64,000 nt of DNA from DATGKG01 sp963851325 (GTDB taxonomy: Bacteria > Desulfobacterota > Binatia > Binatales > Binataceae). Shown in pieces: positions 53,489 to 64,000 of this stretch. Every line of letters begins with the position of its first letter. The first letter of the stretch is position 1. The translations under genes and the position numbers were made by a program. The stretch lies in contig CAWKOR010000001.1 of NCBI GenBank assembly GCA_963851325.1, positions 3,410,001 through 3,474,000 of the forward strand, in the 5' to 3' direction. Under the pieces are notes generated by a model. It was not told the origin of the DNA and searched no databases. It was given only the letters and a program-made list of their open reading frames with translations.

Positions 53489-55783
53489 ATGGCAGAATCG
53501 AAGAACGGAAATTATAAGGTCATCGGAACGCGTCCCATCCGTCACGATGGCATCGACAAGGTAACCGGACGGGCCAAGTACGGCGCCGACTATGCCTTCC
53601 CGGGCATGCTGTTCGGCAAGGTGCTGCGTAGTCCGCATGCTCACGCGATCATCAAGTCGATCAACGTCGAAAAGGCGCTCAAGATGCCCGGCGTCAAAGC
53701 GATCGTCACTTCGGCGGATCTTCCGGAGGCCGAGGACAAGATCGAGCAGGTGGGCGAAGCGGCGATGAACCCGCGCTACCTGTCGATGAACATCCTTGCG
53801 CATCAGAAAGCGCTGTACGATGGCCACGCAATCGCTGCAGTCGCGGCGACCAGCCCCCATATCGCAGAAGAAGCGCTGCGTCTCATCGAGGTCGACTACG
53901 AAGTTTTGCCGCCGGTAATGACGGTTGACGAGGCGATGAAGAAAAACGCCGCGGTGCTGTTGCCCAGTCTGCGCAACAAGGAAGAGGGCGACCATCCGAC
54001 CAACATCGCGAGTCATCTGCAATTCAAGCGCGGCGATGTCGCAGCGGGCCTCAGTGCCGCGGACTTTGTCGTCGAGCGCGAATTCAACACCGCGATGGTG
54101 CACCAGGGCTACATCGAGCCGCACAATGCGGTCGGCATCTACAACTCCGACGGCCAAGGCACGATCTATTGCTCGACCCAGGGCGCATTCGACGTGCGAT
54201 CGATGAGCGCGCAAGTGCTCGGAGTCTCGGTGGGCAAGATCAGGGTCGTGCCGGCTGAAATCGGCGGCGGCTTCGGCGGCAAGACCACCATCTATCTGGA
54301 GCCGCTTTCGCTGATGCTGTCCAAGAAGACCGGACATCCAGTGAAGCTGGTGATGAGCCGCAGCGAAGTGCTGCGCGCCAGCGGTCCGACCTCGGGCTCC
54401 AAGATCAAGGTCAAAATGGGATGCACCCGCGACGGAAAAATCACCGCCGCGGAAGTATGGATGGCCTACGAAGCGGGCGCGTTTCCGGGCTCGCCGGTGG
54501 GCGCGGGCGCGATGTGTCTGTTAGCGCCCTACAACATCGACAACTTCCAGGTGGACGGTTACGACGTGGTCGTCAATCGACCCAAGACCGCGGCGTACCG
54601 CGCGCCTGGTGCGACCAATGCCGCGTTTGCGGCCGAAACCGTCATCGACGAGCTGGCCGAAAAGTGCGGTATGGATCCGATCGACTTCCGAATCGCCAAC
54701 GCGGCCAAAGAGGGTACTCCTCAAATTGTAGGACCTCCCTACAAGAGGATCGGATTCATCGAGACCATCGAGGCGATCAAGAACAGCCCTCATTATAAGA
54801 GCGAGCTGAAGGGACCCAATCGCGGACGCGGAATGGCGGCCGGATTCTGGTTCAACGCCGGCATGCAATCGTCGGCCACGGTAAATATCCAGACCGATGG
54901 CACCGCCAGCGTCGTAACCGGCTCCACCGATATCGGCGGATCGCGCGCCGCGATGGCGATGATCACCGCCGAGGTTCTCGGCATGGATGTCACCGATGTG
55001 CGTCCGGTGGTTGCCGATACCGATTCGATCGGCCATACCGACGTGACCGGCGGAAGCCGGGTGACCTTCGCCACCGGAATGGCGGTCTACAATGCAGCCC
55101 AGGATGCGGTCCGCCAGTTGAAGGAGCGCGCCGCCAAGACCTGGGAGAAGAAGCCCGAGGAAGTGGAGTTCACCGATGGAACCTTCTCCGCGCAGGGCGA
55201 AGGCATCAAGCCGATGAACATCAAGGAACTCGCCAAGCGCCTCGCGCGCACCGGGGGCCCCATCACCGGACGTGCACAGGTCAGCACCGGCGGCATCGGC
55301 GTAGGTCCGGCATTCGCGGCTACCTGTGTCGACGTCGAAGTCGATCCCGACACCGGCAAAGTGCAAATCCTGCGATGCACCGTCGCGCAGGACGCCGGAA
55401 AGGCGATTCATCCCAGCTACGTCGAAGGCCAGATGCAGGGCGGGACCTCGCAAGGGCTCGGATGGGCGCTCAATGAGGAATACTTCTACGATGCGAAGGG
55501 CACCCTGCGTAACAGCGGATTGCTGGATTACCGGATGCCGACCTGTCTCGACCTGCCCATGATTGAGACTGCGATCGTCGAGATACCCAATCCGATTCAT
55601 CCGCTCGGCGTGCGCGGTGTGGGCGAGGTTTCGATTGTGCCGCCTCCCGCGGCGGTTGCCAACGCAATCTATCGCGCGACCGGAGTGCGAATGACCGAGT
55701 TGCCGATGTCACCCTCGCGTCTGCTCAAGGCGATCCTGGAAAACCGTCGCGCGCACGATTTGCAGGCTGCCGCGGCCGACTGA
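53489..55783 (+). CDS. Molybdenum hydroxylase, molybdopterin-binding large subunit
   Basis: 764 residues from ATG 53489; a TTG at 53483 in the same frame is weaker. It opens VIGTRPIRHDGIDKVTGRAKYGADY and carries GGGFGGKTTIYLEPL, AAYRAPGATNAAFAAE, TGSTDIGGSRAAMAM and the C-terminal VRGVGEVSIVPPP with the catalytic Glu. The AYRAPG motif in place of AYRCSFR rules out form I CO dehydrogenase. The complex hydroxylates a heterocycle, aldehyde or aromatic CoA ester; which one is open. Confidence 0.92.
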   Translation: MAESKNGNYKVIGTRPIRHDGIDKVTGRAKYGADYAFPGMLFGKVLRSPHAHAIIKSINVEKALKMPGVKAIVTSADLPEAEDKIEQVGEAAMNPRYLSMNILAHQKALYDGHAIAAVAATSPHIAEEALRLIEVDYEVLPPVMTVDEAMKKNAAVLLPSLRNKEEGDHPTNIASHLQFKRGDVAAGLSAADFVVEREFNTAMVHQGYIEPHNAVGIYNSDGQGTIYCSTQGAFDVRSMSAQVLGVSVGKIRVVPAEIGGGFGGKTTIYLEPLSLMLSKKTGHPVKLVMSRSEVLRASGPTSGSKIKVKMGCTRDGKITAAEVWMAYEAGAFPGSPVGAGAMCLLAPYNIDNFQVDGYDVVVNRPKTAAYRAPGATNAAFAAETVIDELAEKCGMDPIDFRIANAAKEGTPQIVGPPYKRIGFIETIEAIKNSPHYKSELKGPNRGRGMAAGFWFNAGMQSSATVNIQTDGTASVVTGSTDIGGSRAAMAMITAEVLGMDVTDVRPVVADTDSIGHTDVTGGSRVTFATGMAVYNAAQDAVRQLKERAAKTWEKKPEEVEFTDGTFSAQGEGIKPMNIKELAKRLARTGGPITGRAQVSTGGIGVGPAFAATCVDVEVDPDTGKVQILRCTVAQDAGKAIHPSYVEGQMQGGTSQGLGWALNEEYFYDAKGTLRNSGLLDYRMPTCLDLPMIETAIVEIPNPIHPLGVRGVGEVSIVPPPAAVANAIYRATGVRMTELPMSPSRLLKAILENRRAHDLQAAAAD

Positions 55784-55800
55784 ACCACTGCTATCGGAGA

Positions 55801-55840
55801 GGGGCCGATCAAACGACGAGATCGTCGAGAGATCGGCCCT
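55801..55840 (+). terminator. Long hairpin between the large subunit and MoaD genes
   Basis: GGGCCGATC (55802-55810) pairs with GATCGGCCC (55831-55839) and encloses an inner CGACGA/TCGTCG stem. TTCATTTAT follows. It sits eight bases before the MoaD-like start and may end the operon transcript or limit translation of the next gene. Confidence 0.6.
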
Positions 55841-55848
55841 TCATTTAT

Positions 55849-56115
55849 ATGGCTACTGCGATTATCCCCGCGCTCATGCGCAAGCTCACTGGCGGCCGCG
55901 ATCGCGTCACGGTCTCGGGCCGGAATATGCGGGAAGCGATCGCGGACCTCGATCGCCAGTTCCCCGGAATTTCTGCCGAGCTAATGGAATCGGGCGACAT
56001 CAAGGCGTCGATCGCGGTTTCGATCGACGGCGAAGTCTGCGCCAATGGAGTGCTCGATACAATTCGCGAGAACAGCGAGATTCATTTCATGCCGCAAATC
56101 AGCGGTGGGAGTTGA
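55849..56115 (+). CDS. MoaD/ThiS-like ubiquitin-fold sulphur carrier
   Basis: 88 residues, beta-grasp fold, opening MATAIIPALMRKLTGG and containing VTVSGRNMREAIADLDRQFPGI, then SIAVSIDGEVCANGVLDTI. Sulphur carriers of molybdopterin or thiamine synthesis end in Gly-Gly; this one ends QISGGS, with a Ser after the pair, so it would need trimming before thiocarboxylation. It directly follows the molybdenum hydroxylase operon, which fits cofactor supply. No Shine-Dalgarno is visible. Confidence 0.8.
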   Translation: MATAIIPALMRKLTGGRDRVTVSGRNMREAIADLDRQFPGISAELMESGDIKASIAVSIDGEVCANGVLDTIRENSEIHFMPQISGGS

Positions 56116-56237
56116 GAACCGTCGTCGTATGGCTTGAACTAGGCTACGGTTGCCACAGCATAGAAGCTAATGTGGCACTATACAGCGGTTTTTAGCGCGT
56201 CAGACGTTGGTCTAGCGGATTGCGAATCTCTCCGCCA

Positions 56238-56265
56238 TTGCAAGCAGGATAAAGTTAAGTACAAT
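56238..56265 (+). promoter_or_regulatory. Sigma-70-type promoter
   Basis: TTGCAA (-35) and TACAAT (-10) with a 16-base spacer. No coding sequence starts downstream on this strand; the transcript would run into the terminator at 56312-56346. Confidence 0.6.
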
Positions 56266-56270
56266 ACGGG

Positions 56271-56346
56271 ACGCTGGCCGGGGTTTGCCCCCCTTTTCCC
56301 GGTTGGCATTGGGCCGGGCGGAGCGATCCGCCCGGCCTGAGTTTTT
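56271..56346 (+). ncRNA. Candidate small RNA
   Basis: A transcript of about 75 nt is predicted between the promoter at 56238-56265 and an intrinsic terminator. The terminator has an 11-bp perfect stem (GGCCGGGCGGA/TCCGCCCGGCC, 56312-56337) with a GNRA-type GCGA loop and then GTTTTT. A 5' hairpin GGGG-TTTG-CCCC (near 56279-56290) and a C/T-rich single-stranded part lie between. I do not recognise an Rfam family. Confidence 0.5.
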
Positions 56347-56442
56347 CTTTCGGCAAGTCGATCGATTTCGTACGGGAACCCCGGTGCTCGCTCGCGGTTG
56401 GCGGCTGGATGGAAGCCAAGGCGAACTCGCGAGGTCGCGGCG

Positions 56443-56841
56443 CTACGACATGAAGACTTCGCGCACGTGATTGACGTCGTTGTACTCGCGAACCTGCCCG
56501 AGCTTGTCGCCATCGAAACGGAAGTAGAAGTGATAGCGATTGGCGTATTTCTTTCCGTTGCCGGCCGTGGTGTCCGAGGCGGCCTGGATCGCCACATGCG
56601 GTCCTTCCGCGATCACAGTCGAAATCGTCAGATTGAGGCCCTTGGGAAACATCGCAGCCATCGTGGCTGAGATCCCCTTGATGAATGCGTCCTTCCCGCG
56701 CATCGGAGTAATCCCCGGCAAGCGCCCCATCATTTCGAATTCGAAGTCGTCCGCGAGCACATCGCCGAGGAATTTCGGATCCGGCTTTTCCAGCGTTACC
56801 AGGAACTTGCGCGCGGTTTCTTTCTGTTGTTCGAGGTTCAT
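56443..56841 (-). CDS. SnoaL/NTF2-like protein
   Basis: 132 residues from ATG 56841, which has GGAGA at the right distance. The cone-shaped NTF2 fold is suggested by ARKFLVTLEKPDPKFLGDVLADDFEFEMMGRLPG, MRGKDAFIKGI and the closing strand NRYHFYFRFDGDKLGQVREYND. Members are small ligand-binding proteins or isomerases. It follows the universal stress gene by about 30 bases on the same strand. Confidence 0.82.
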   Translation of the reverse strand: MNLEQQKETARKFLVTLEKPDPKFLGDVLADDFEFEMMGRLPGITPMRGKDAFIKGISATMAAMFPKGLNLTISTVIAEGPHVAIQAASDTTAGNGKKYANRYHFYFRFDGDKLGQVREYNDVNHVREVFMS

Positions 56842-56874
56842 AGGATTCTCCTTCACTTGCGATTGGCGGCGCGA

Positions 56875-57324
56875 TCAGCGGCGGATAATCAACACCGCGC
56901 AGCTGGCATGGCGCAGGACTTTTTCGGTGGTGCCGCCGAGCAGAACCCCGTCGCCGCCGGTGCGGCCGTGGGTCGACATCACGATGAGATCGATGCCCTG
57001 TTCTCGCGCATATTCGCCAACTTTGATTGCCGGTGCGCCGACGACGGTGGCGGTGATCACCTTGCTCGAATTCTCGAGTTCGGCCTTCTTGATGCGCAGC
57101 AGCTCTTCCTCGGCCTGCTCGATCATCGACGCCTCACGTGCGATCTCACGACCCCCCACCGGCAGTGCCTCGATGCCCAGCAGGTGATGCGGAGTTATCA
57201 CATAGAGCAAATGCAGCTCAGTGGCGTCGACTTCCTTGGCCAGCTCCCAGGCGGATGCCAGCGCCTTCATCGAAGGTTCGGAAAAGTCGACCGGTGAGAG
57301 GATCTTCTTAACGTTCTGAATCAT
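56875..57324 (-). CDS. Universal stress protein
   Basis: 149 residues. It starts MIQNVKKILSPVDFSEPSMKALASAWELA and ends with the ATP-binding G-2x-G-9x-G(S/T) motif STHGRTGGDGVLLGGTTEKVLRHASC. This is the standard single-domain UspA form. It lies between the catalase and NTF2-like genes on the minus strand, consistent with a stress-response unit. Confidence 0.93.
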   Translation of the reverse strand: MIQNVKKILSPVDFSEPSMKALASAWELAKEVDATELHLLYVITPHHLLGIEALPVGGREIAREASMIEQAEEELLRIKKAELENSSKVITATVVGAPAIKVGEYAREQGIDLIVMSTHGRTGGDGVLLGGTTEKVLRHASCAVLIIRR

Positions 57325-57551
57325 CAGCTGCCTCCGGAATCACTTTCGATATCACGGCTTTCGCGGCCTTAGCAAATGCGCCGCTGCCGATGCGAATATC
57401 CGTTTTTGCGAGTTAAGAGAAGTTGCCCCGAACCTCTCAGAACCCTGCAAGGATAGAGGCTTGCCGCGATGAAAGCGACCGTCTTCAACGGGCTCCGCGA
57501 GGTCCAAGCGAACGCGTGATGAAGATGCTTATCCAAGCTGGAGCGCTTGAA

Positions 57552-59672
57552 TCAGAACTTTTTTACCTGTGCCTCGCGATCCCAGAAGCGCAGCTTGCGG
57601 CATGCTTCGATGAACCTGGTGGCGTCGCGCGATGACCTCAATTCGACGAAGCCGCCATCGATCGCGTCATTACCCAATACCTTTGCCACCAGGGGCATCG
57701 CAGTGCCCGCGTATGCGATGAACTTGCAATGCGCGAACGCATCGGCAATGAAGTCGCGCGCCGCCGCTTCGTCGATCAATGCCCGGGCGCCCTCGGCCGA
57801 GATCAACAGCGCGACGCTGTCGTAGAGCACCGAAGGGCCGCCGTCGATTTTCTGCTGCGCCTCGATCCATGAACCGTCACTGGCTTTCACTCCGCCGACC
57901 ATCGGCGCGACCAACTCGAGCATCGCGCCTTCCTTGCGCAAAGCTTGCTTCAATCCATCGAGCAAATCGGCATCGACGCCGTCGGTGACCAACGCTCCGA
58001 CCTTGCGGCCCTTGAAGGTCGCGGGAGGGTTGCGAAGGATGCTCAGGTGCGGCGATTCCTTGAGCGTGGTGATAGGTCGGCGCGCGGCGTCGGCCGGCTT
58101 GGGAAGTTCCCGCAAGCGCAGACCATCGGCGACTTGGTGCGCCAGTTCCTTATCGACGTTGAGCAGGTGCGCAACCATTCGGCTTCTGATTTCCGGCCGT
58201 TCGACCTTACTCAACTCGAAGGTGAATGCGGCGGCGATGTGCCCTTGTTCCACTTCGGTTTGACTGATGTAAAACTGACGCGCCTGACTGTAGTGATCGG
58301 CGAACTTTTCGCCGCGCACCCGCAGCTTAGGTCCCTCTTCGTCGGCGGCGAACGAACGGAAGCCATCGGGCGTTTCGCGCGGCCCGCCGATCTCGCCGCC
58401 CCACGAGTTGGGCTCATAGTTGGCGCGAGTCTTCGGGTTGACCGTCGCCATGTGTCCATCCTGCTGAAGCGTGGCGAACGGACACTTTGGCGCGTTGACC
58501 GGAAGGTGGGTGAAGTTGGGGCTGCCGAGGCGCTTGAGTTGGGTGTCGAGGTAGGAAAAATTGCGTCCTTGCAGCAGTGGATCATTGGAGAAATCCACCC
58601 CCGGCACGATGTTCTGGGTGCAGAACGCGACCTGCTCCGTTTCGGCGAAGAAGTTGTCGACGCATCGATTGAGCACCATGCGGCCAACCTTGCGCAGCGG
58701 AACTTCCTCTTCCGGGATGATCTTGGTGGCGTCCAGCACATCGAATGGAAATCGATCGGCGAATTTCTCGTCAAAGAGTTGCAAGCCCAATTCCCATTCC
58801 GGGAAATCTCCCGCCTGGATCGATTGCCATAGATCGCGCCGATGGAAGTCCGGGTCGGCGCCGTTAATCTTGACGGCTTCGTTCCACGCCACCGACTGCA
58901 TGCCGAGCTTGGGCCGCCAGTGGAACTTGACGAAGGTCGATTTCCCCTTCGCGTTGACCAGTCGAAAAGTATGTACGCCGAATCCTTCCATGAATCGGAA
59001 CGAGCGCGGGATCGCGCGGTCGGACATGATCCACATCGCCATATGGATGCTTTCCGGCGTCAGCGAAATGAAGTCCCAGAAATTGTCGTGCGCGGTTTGC
59101 GCTTGCGGAAATCCGCGATCCGGTTCCTGCTTGGCGGCATGAATGAGGTCGGGGAACTTGATTGCATCCTGAATGAAAAACACCGGGATGTTGTTTCCCA
59201 CGATGTCCCAGTTGCCTTCCCTGGTGTAAATCTTGACCGCGAAGCCGCGCACATCGCGCGCCAGGTCGGCAGATCCCTTGTTGCCCGCCACCGTTGAGAA
59301 GCGCACAAACAGCGGCGTTTTCTCGCCCGCGCGTTGAAACAGGTCGGCTCGCGTAATGTCCGCCAGCGATTCGTAAGTCTCGAAAAATCCGTGCGCCCCG
59401 AATCCGCGCGCATGCACCACTCGCTCCGGGATGCGCTCGTGATCGAAGTGGAAAATTTTTTCGCGAAAATGGAAGTCTTCCAGCGCGGTCGGTCCGCGAG
59501 AGCCAATCTTCAGCGAGTTCTGGTCGTCGGCAACCGGTACTCCTTGTTGGGTGGTAAGAACCGGAACCTCGTCGCCGGCGGTCTGATGAGTTTCGCCGCC
59601 ACGACCGATATCGACGGTTTGGTCATCGAGCTTGATTGGTTTGCGAGCATCGGGAGATGCTTTATTGGCCAT
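57552..59672 (-). CDS. katE: Large-subunit catalase (HPII type)
   Basis: 706 residues from ATG 59672, which has a GAGGAAG ribosome-binding site. It breaks down hydrogen peroxide. The catalase core has FDHERIPERVVHARGFGAHGFF (catalytic His), FVRFSTVAGNKGS, VGNNIPVFFIQDAIKFPD (catalytic Asn in the NNIP segment) and the proximal haem tyrosine in NFSYLDTQLKRLG. A C-terminal flavodoxin/DJ-1-like domain (about 550-706; KVGALVTDGVDADL) marks the large clade-2 type. It heads a stress group with Usp and follows the glycogen genes. Confidence 0.95.
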   Translation of the reverse strand: MANKASPDARKPIKLDDQTVDIGRGGETHQTAGDEVPVLTTQQGVPVADDQNSLKIGSRGPTALEDFHFREKIFHFDHERIPERVVHARGFGAHGFFETYESLADITRADLFQRAGEKTPLFVRFSTVAGNKGSADLARDVRGFAVKIYTREGNWDIVGNNIPVFFIQDAIKFPDLIHAAKQEPDRGFPQAQTAHDNFWDFISLTPESIHMAMWIMSDRAIPRSFRFMEGFGVHTFRLVNAKGKSTFVKFHWRPKLGMQSVAWNEAVKINGADPDFHRRDLWQSIQAGDFPEWELGLQLFDEKFADRFPFDVLDATKIIPEEEVPLRKVGRMVLNRCVDNFFAETEQVAFCTQNIVPGVDFSNDPLLQGRNFSYLDTQLKRLGSPNFTHLPVNAPKCPFATLQQDGHMATVNPKTRANYEPNSWGGEIGGPRETPDGFRSFAADEEGPKLRVRGEKFADHYSQARQFYISQTEVEQGHIAAAFTFELSKVERPEIRSRMVAHLLNVDKELAHQVADGLRLRELPKPADAARRPITTLKESPHLSILRNPPATFKGRKVGALVTDGVDADLLDGLKQALRKEGAMLELVAPMVGGVKASDGSWIEAQQKIDGGPSVLYDSVALLISAEGARALIDEAAARDFIADAFAHCKFIAYAGTAMPLVAKVLGNDAIDGGFVELRSSRDATRFIEACRKLRFWDREAQVKKF

Positions 59673-59797
59673 GTCACTTCCTCGTGTGGGTTTCAGACGA
59701 GGTTTAGACGTAGCCTGCGGTCGAGGATTCAGCGCACGAGAAGGACGGAAGGACACCGCACGAGGCTTCGATTTCCCGCCCGTGGCGAGATCGATTT

Positions 59798-61912
<2,115 letters not shown>

Positions 61913-61976
61913 TGTTTGCTTTGGACCAATTGCGCCGCACCGCCTTCGGATAGGCGGGCGTAGCCCCTGTTAGAGC

Positions 61977-62028
61977 AAAAGAGCGAGCGCGAGGCGAGCA
62001 TCCGATGATGCCCAAATCGCGCTCGCTT
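61977..62028 (-). terminator. Terminator after the glycosyltransferase gene
   Basis: On the minus strand AGCGAGCGCGA (62027-62017) pairs with TCGCGCTCGCT (61992-61982) around an inner GCATC/GATGC hairpin and is followed by CTTTT. It would separate the glycosyltransferase from glgX. Confidence 0.65.
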
Positions 62029-62060
62029 GATTTGCAATCGGCTCTTGTTGTCCGGCGCGG

Positions 62061-63173
62061 CTAGCGCTGGTTGATAGATATGAGTTCGCGATAGATGCGT
62101 TCATACTTCTCGGCCATCACCTCGACGGAGAAGCGATGCTCATATTCGTCGCGGCAGGCTTGACGTGAAAGCATGTCAACCTTCTTGATTGCCGCGACCA
62201 TCGCATCTACCTCAGCTGCGATGAAGCCGGTGACGCCGTCACGAAGGACCTCCGGAACCGAGCCGCAGGGACGCGCGATCACAGGTGTGCCGCATGCCAT
62301 CGCTTCGATCATCACCAGCCCGAAGGGCTCGGGCCAATCAATCGTGAACAGCAGCGCCAGCGCATTGCCGAGGAACTCACTCTTCTGCAGCTCATTGATC
62401 TCGCCGATGTACTCGACTCCGCCTTGTTTGATCATCGGTTCGATCACGTTGGCGAAATATTCGCGGTCCACCGCGTCGACCTTGGCGGCGATCTTCAGTG
62501 GGATGCCGGCTTTGCGCGCGACCTCGATCGCGATGTCGGGCCGTTTTTCAGGTGCGATGCGTCCGAGGAAGGCGAGATACTTGCCCCCGTTTGGATTGAA
62601 GTGGAGATGCTCGCGCGGCACTCCATGATGGACCGTAGCGACCCAGTTCGCCCACGGCAGCGGCTTGCGTTGCGCATCGCTAATCGAGATCAGCGGGCGA
62701 TCCTTAAATTGCTCGAAGATTGGAACCAGTTCCTCAAGGTCCAGCCGGCCGTGCAGAGTCGTCATGGTAGGGGTGGCCACCAAATTTGAAAACGCGAAGG
62801 TCCAGTAATCGAGATGGCAATGAATGATGTCGAAATCGTCGGCGCGCTCGAAGACCTCGCTCAGCATCGCCATATGATTGCCGAGCCCGTTGGCCGCTAC
62901 TTGCGCCAGGCCTGCGAGTCTTAGCGCGACCGGATAGCCGGGATGGAGTTTCGCGGCCGTCACCGAGTCACCGGATGCAAACAGTGTGACGTGATTGCCG
63001 CGCCGAACCAGCTCTTCGGTCAGATAGGAGACCACCCGCTCAGTGCCGCCATAAAGTTTCGGCGGAACGCTCTCGTAGAGTGGCGCAATCTGGGCGATGC
63101 GGAGCGGGCGACGACGTTCGATGGTCGATTCGCGGGGGCGTTCAATTTCAACCGTGGAAATCAGTTCAGACAT
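62061..63173 (-). CDS. Glycosyltransferase family 4
   Basis: 370 residues from ATG 63173; an ATG nine bases earlier is also possible. It is a GT-B enzyme: LRIAQIAPLYESVPPKLYGGTERVVSYL at the N-terminus, HCHLDYW, GRIAPEKRPDIAIEVARKAG and the nucleotide-sugar motif DWPEPFGLVMIEAMACGTPVIARPCGSVPEVL. Acceptor and donor are unknown. Position next to glgX suggests a glucan or a surface-sugar role, but that is inference. Confidence 0.9.
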   Translation of the reverse strand: MSELISTVEIERPRESTIERRRPLRIAQIAPLYESVPPKLYGGTERVVSYLTEELVRRGNHVTLFASGDSVTAAKLHPGYPVALRLAGLAQVAANGLGNHMAMLSEVFERADDFDIIHCHLDYWTFAFSNLVATPTMTTLHGRLDLEELVPIFEQFKDRPLISISDAQRKPLPWANWVATVHHGVPREHLHFNPNGGKYLAFLGRIAPEKRPDIAIEVARKAGIPLKIAAKVDAVDREYFANVIEPMIKQGGVEYIGEINELQKSEFLGNALALLFTIDWPEPFGLVMIEAMACGTPVIARPCGSVPEVLRDGVTGFIAAEVDAMVAAIKKVDMLSRQACRDEYEHRFSVEVMAEKYERIYRELISINQR

Positions 63174-63366
63174 GTGAAACACCTGAGGATGATGCGCAAG
63201 TGGCGAACACTATTGCGAAAGTTGAAAGGCTTCGCCGGTTTGGGTTAGTTGATCGTCATTCGATTTTTCGCAAGTCCTGTTCCATCCGCGCTCTTTGGGA
63301 TTCAGAATTCTCATTGGTGCTTTGACGGCTTACGTTCGCAAACATTCATCAGCAGAGGGATTTCCA

Positions 63367-64000
63367 ATGCCGCAAAACGTCAGCGACGCCACGAAAAACG
63401 TCATTAATGTGAGGATCGACGGCGAGTTCGCTTATCTTACGCTGAATAGGCCTGAAAAACGAAATGCCATCAACGACGAAGTGTTACGTACGTTACCAAA
63501 AGCCCTCGAAAGCATTGATCGTCCTGAGATTCGCGCCGTAATCATCTCGGGCGAAGGCGCGGTATTTTCGGCTGGGATCGATTTTACTTCGCTCGCCTCG
63601 GACACCGGTGCGCAAGCCGGTGCGGGCGGCGGCCCCGATCTGGTTCGCTTCCGCCGCTTCGTGCATGCCTCGCAGGCGTCACTCGACGCTCTGGAGAGAA
63701 TCGAAAAACCAGTCATCGCCGCGTTGCATGGATACGTCGGCGGCCTGGGCTTGGAACTCGCGCTCGCCTGCGACGCGCGCATCGCCGCGGTCGGTACTCG
63801 GTTGGGAATGCCCGAGACACGCATCGGGTTGGTGCCCGACGTGGGCGGTACCACGCGGCTGACGCGAACCGTCGGCTATGCGAGGGCCAAGGAACTCATC
63901 ATGACGGCGCGCATGATCGATGCGAATGAGGCGGAGCGCATCGGGCTGGTCAATCGGGTGGTCGCCGAGGGCACTCATCTCGCGGCCGCGGAAGAACTCG
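63367..64000 (+). CDS. Enoyl-CoA hydratase/isomerase, 5' part
   Basis: Open from ATG 63367 to the window edge, about 211 residues of perhaps 260. An AGAGGGA ribosome-binding site precedes it. The crotonase fold is clear: VRIDGEFAYLTLNRPEKRNAIND, VIISGEGAVFSAGIDF (oxyanion strand), HGYVGGLGLELALACDARIAA and LGMPETRIGLVPDVGGTTRL with the catalytic Glu positions. VPDVGG is a form common in this family in beta-oxidation and related CoA pathways. The exact reaction (hydratase or isomerase) cannot be set from this part. Confidence 0.9.
   Translation, partial: MPQNVSDATKNVINVRIDGEFAYLTLNRPEKRNAINDEVLRTLPKALESIDRPEIRAVIISGEGAVFSAGIDFTSLASDTGAQAGAGGGPDLVRFRRFVHASQASLDALERIEKPVIAALHGYVGGLGLELALACDARIAAVGTRLGMPETRIGLVPDVGGTTRLTRTVGYARAKELIMTARMIDANEAERIGLVNRVVAEGTHLAAAEEL

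Larger units (their letters stand above)
56116..56442. other. Intergenic stretch holding a candidate small RNA
   Basis: About 330 bases between converging genes. The left half has no gene that I recognise. The right half holds a promoter, transcript and terminator set, listed separately. Confidence 0.5.

Noticed and set aside
54521..55600. Long minus-strand frame opposite the molybdenum hydroxylase large subunit
   Set aside because: The plus-strand protein is unmistakable; the antisense frame has no start context or domain.
51978..55783. Form I carbon monoxide dehydrogenase (coxMSL)
   Set aside because: Subunit order fits, but the large subunit has AYRAPG in place of the AYRCSFR active-site motif.

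Overview
The window looks like a piece of chromosome from an uncultured, high-GC, Gram-negative bacterium. The grounds are a proteobacterial-style poly(A) polymerase, an MlaC-like periplasmic protein, lipoproteins, Tat signals, c-type cytochromes and polyphosphate kinase. A luciferase-like F420-type oxidoreductase, acyl-CoA enzymes, a three-subunit molybdenum hydroxylase and many FHA/Ser-Thr kinase proteins fit lineages such as Candidatus Binatota or deep Desulfobacterota/Myxococcota relatives. That placement is inference. I saw no rRNA, tRNA, CRISPR array, prophage or intact insertion sequence.

Layout. 1-1370: two serine hydrolases of the beta-lactamase fold. 1367-12567: a phospho-signalling block (pentapeptide-repeat protein, VWA protein, zinc-ribbon/FHA protein, kinase-FHA, pseudokinase-PP2C fusion, membrane kinase with a repeated ectodomain, glycine-rich membrane-FHA protein, lipoprotein). 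12709-17336: a sugar-phosphate cluster zwf-fbp-glk-fba; the aldolase carries a one-base frameshift. 17420-18079: a VapC/AbrB toxin-antitoxin pair with an operator-like palindrome. 18110-34347: acyl-CoA dehydrogenase, OPT transporter, a three-gene Tat/cytochrome peroxidase operon, ferritin, pcnB, polX, aldo/keto reductase, glnB, an NADP-dependent oxidoreductase and an MlaC-like protein. 34383-36780: a PadR regulator divergent from an ABC exporter.

40372-44624 is the most notable region. It is a minus-strand gene run in which two adjacent genes each carry an in-frame UGA exactly where their families have a redox cysteine. One is a GrdB-family (glycine/sarcosine/betaine reductase selenoprotein B-like) protein and the other a rhodanese. 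Each UGA is followed at 19-23 nt by a hairpin of bacterial SECIS type. I read both as selenoproteins. They are followed by an OsmC-like protein, a methyltransferase and an N-acyl-D-amino-acid deacylase-type amidohydrolase.

45160-50464: a secreted alkaline-phosphatase-superfamily protein, a repeat-flanked small cysteine-rich gene and ppk1. 50692-56115: an LLM oxidoreductase, a molybdenum hydroxylase operon (FAD, 2Fe-2S and Mo subunits) and a MoaD-like protein. A candidate small RNA lies at about 56271-56346. 56443-63173: a stress/storage run on the minus strand (glycosyltransferase, GlgX, HPII-type catalase, universal stress protein, NTF2-like protein). The window ends inside an enoyl-CoA hydratase/isomerase gene.
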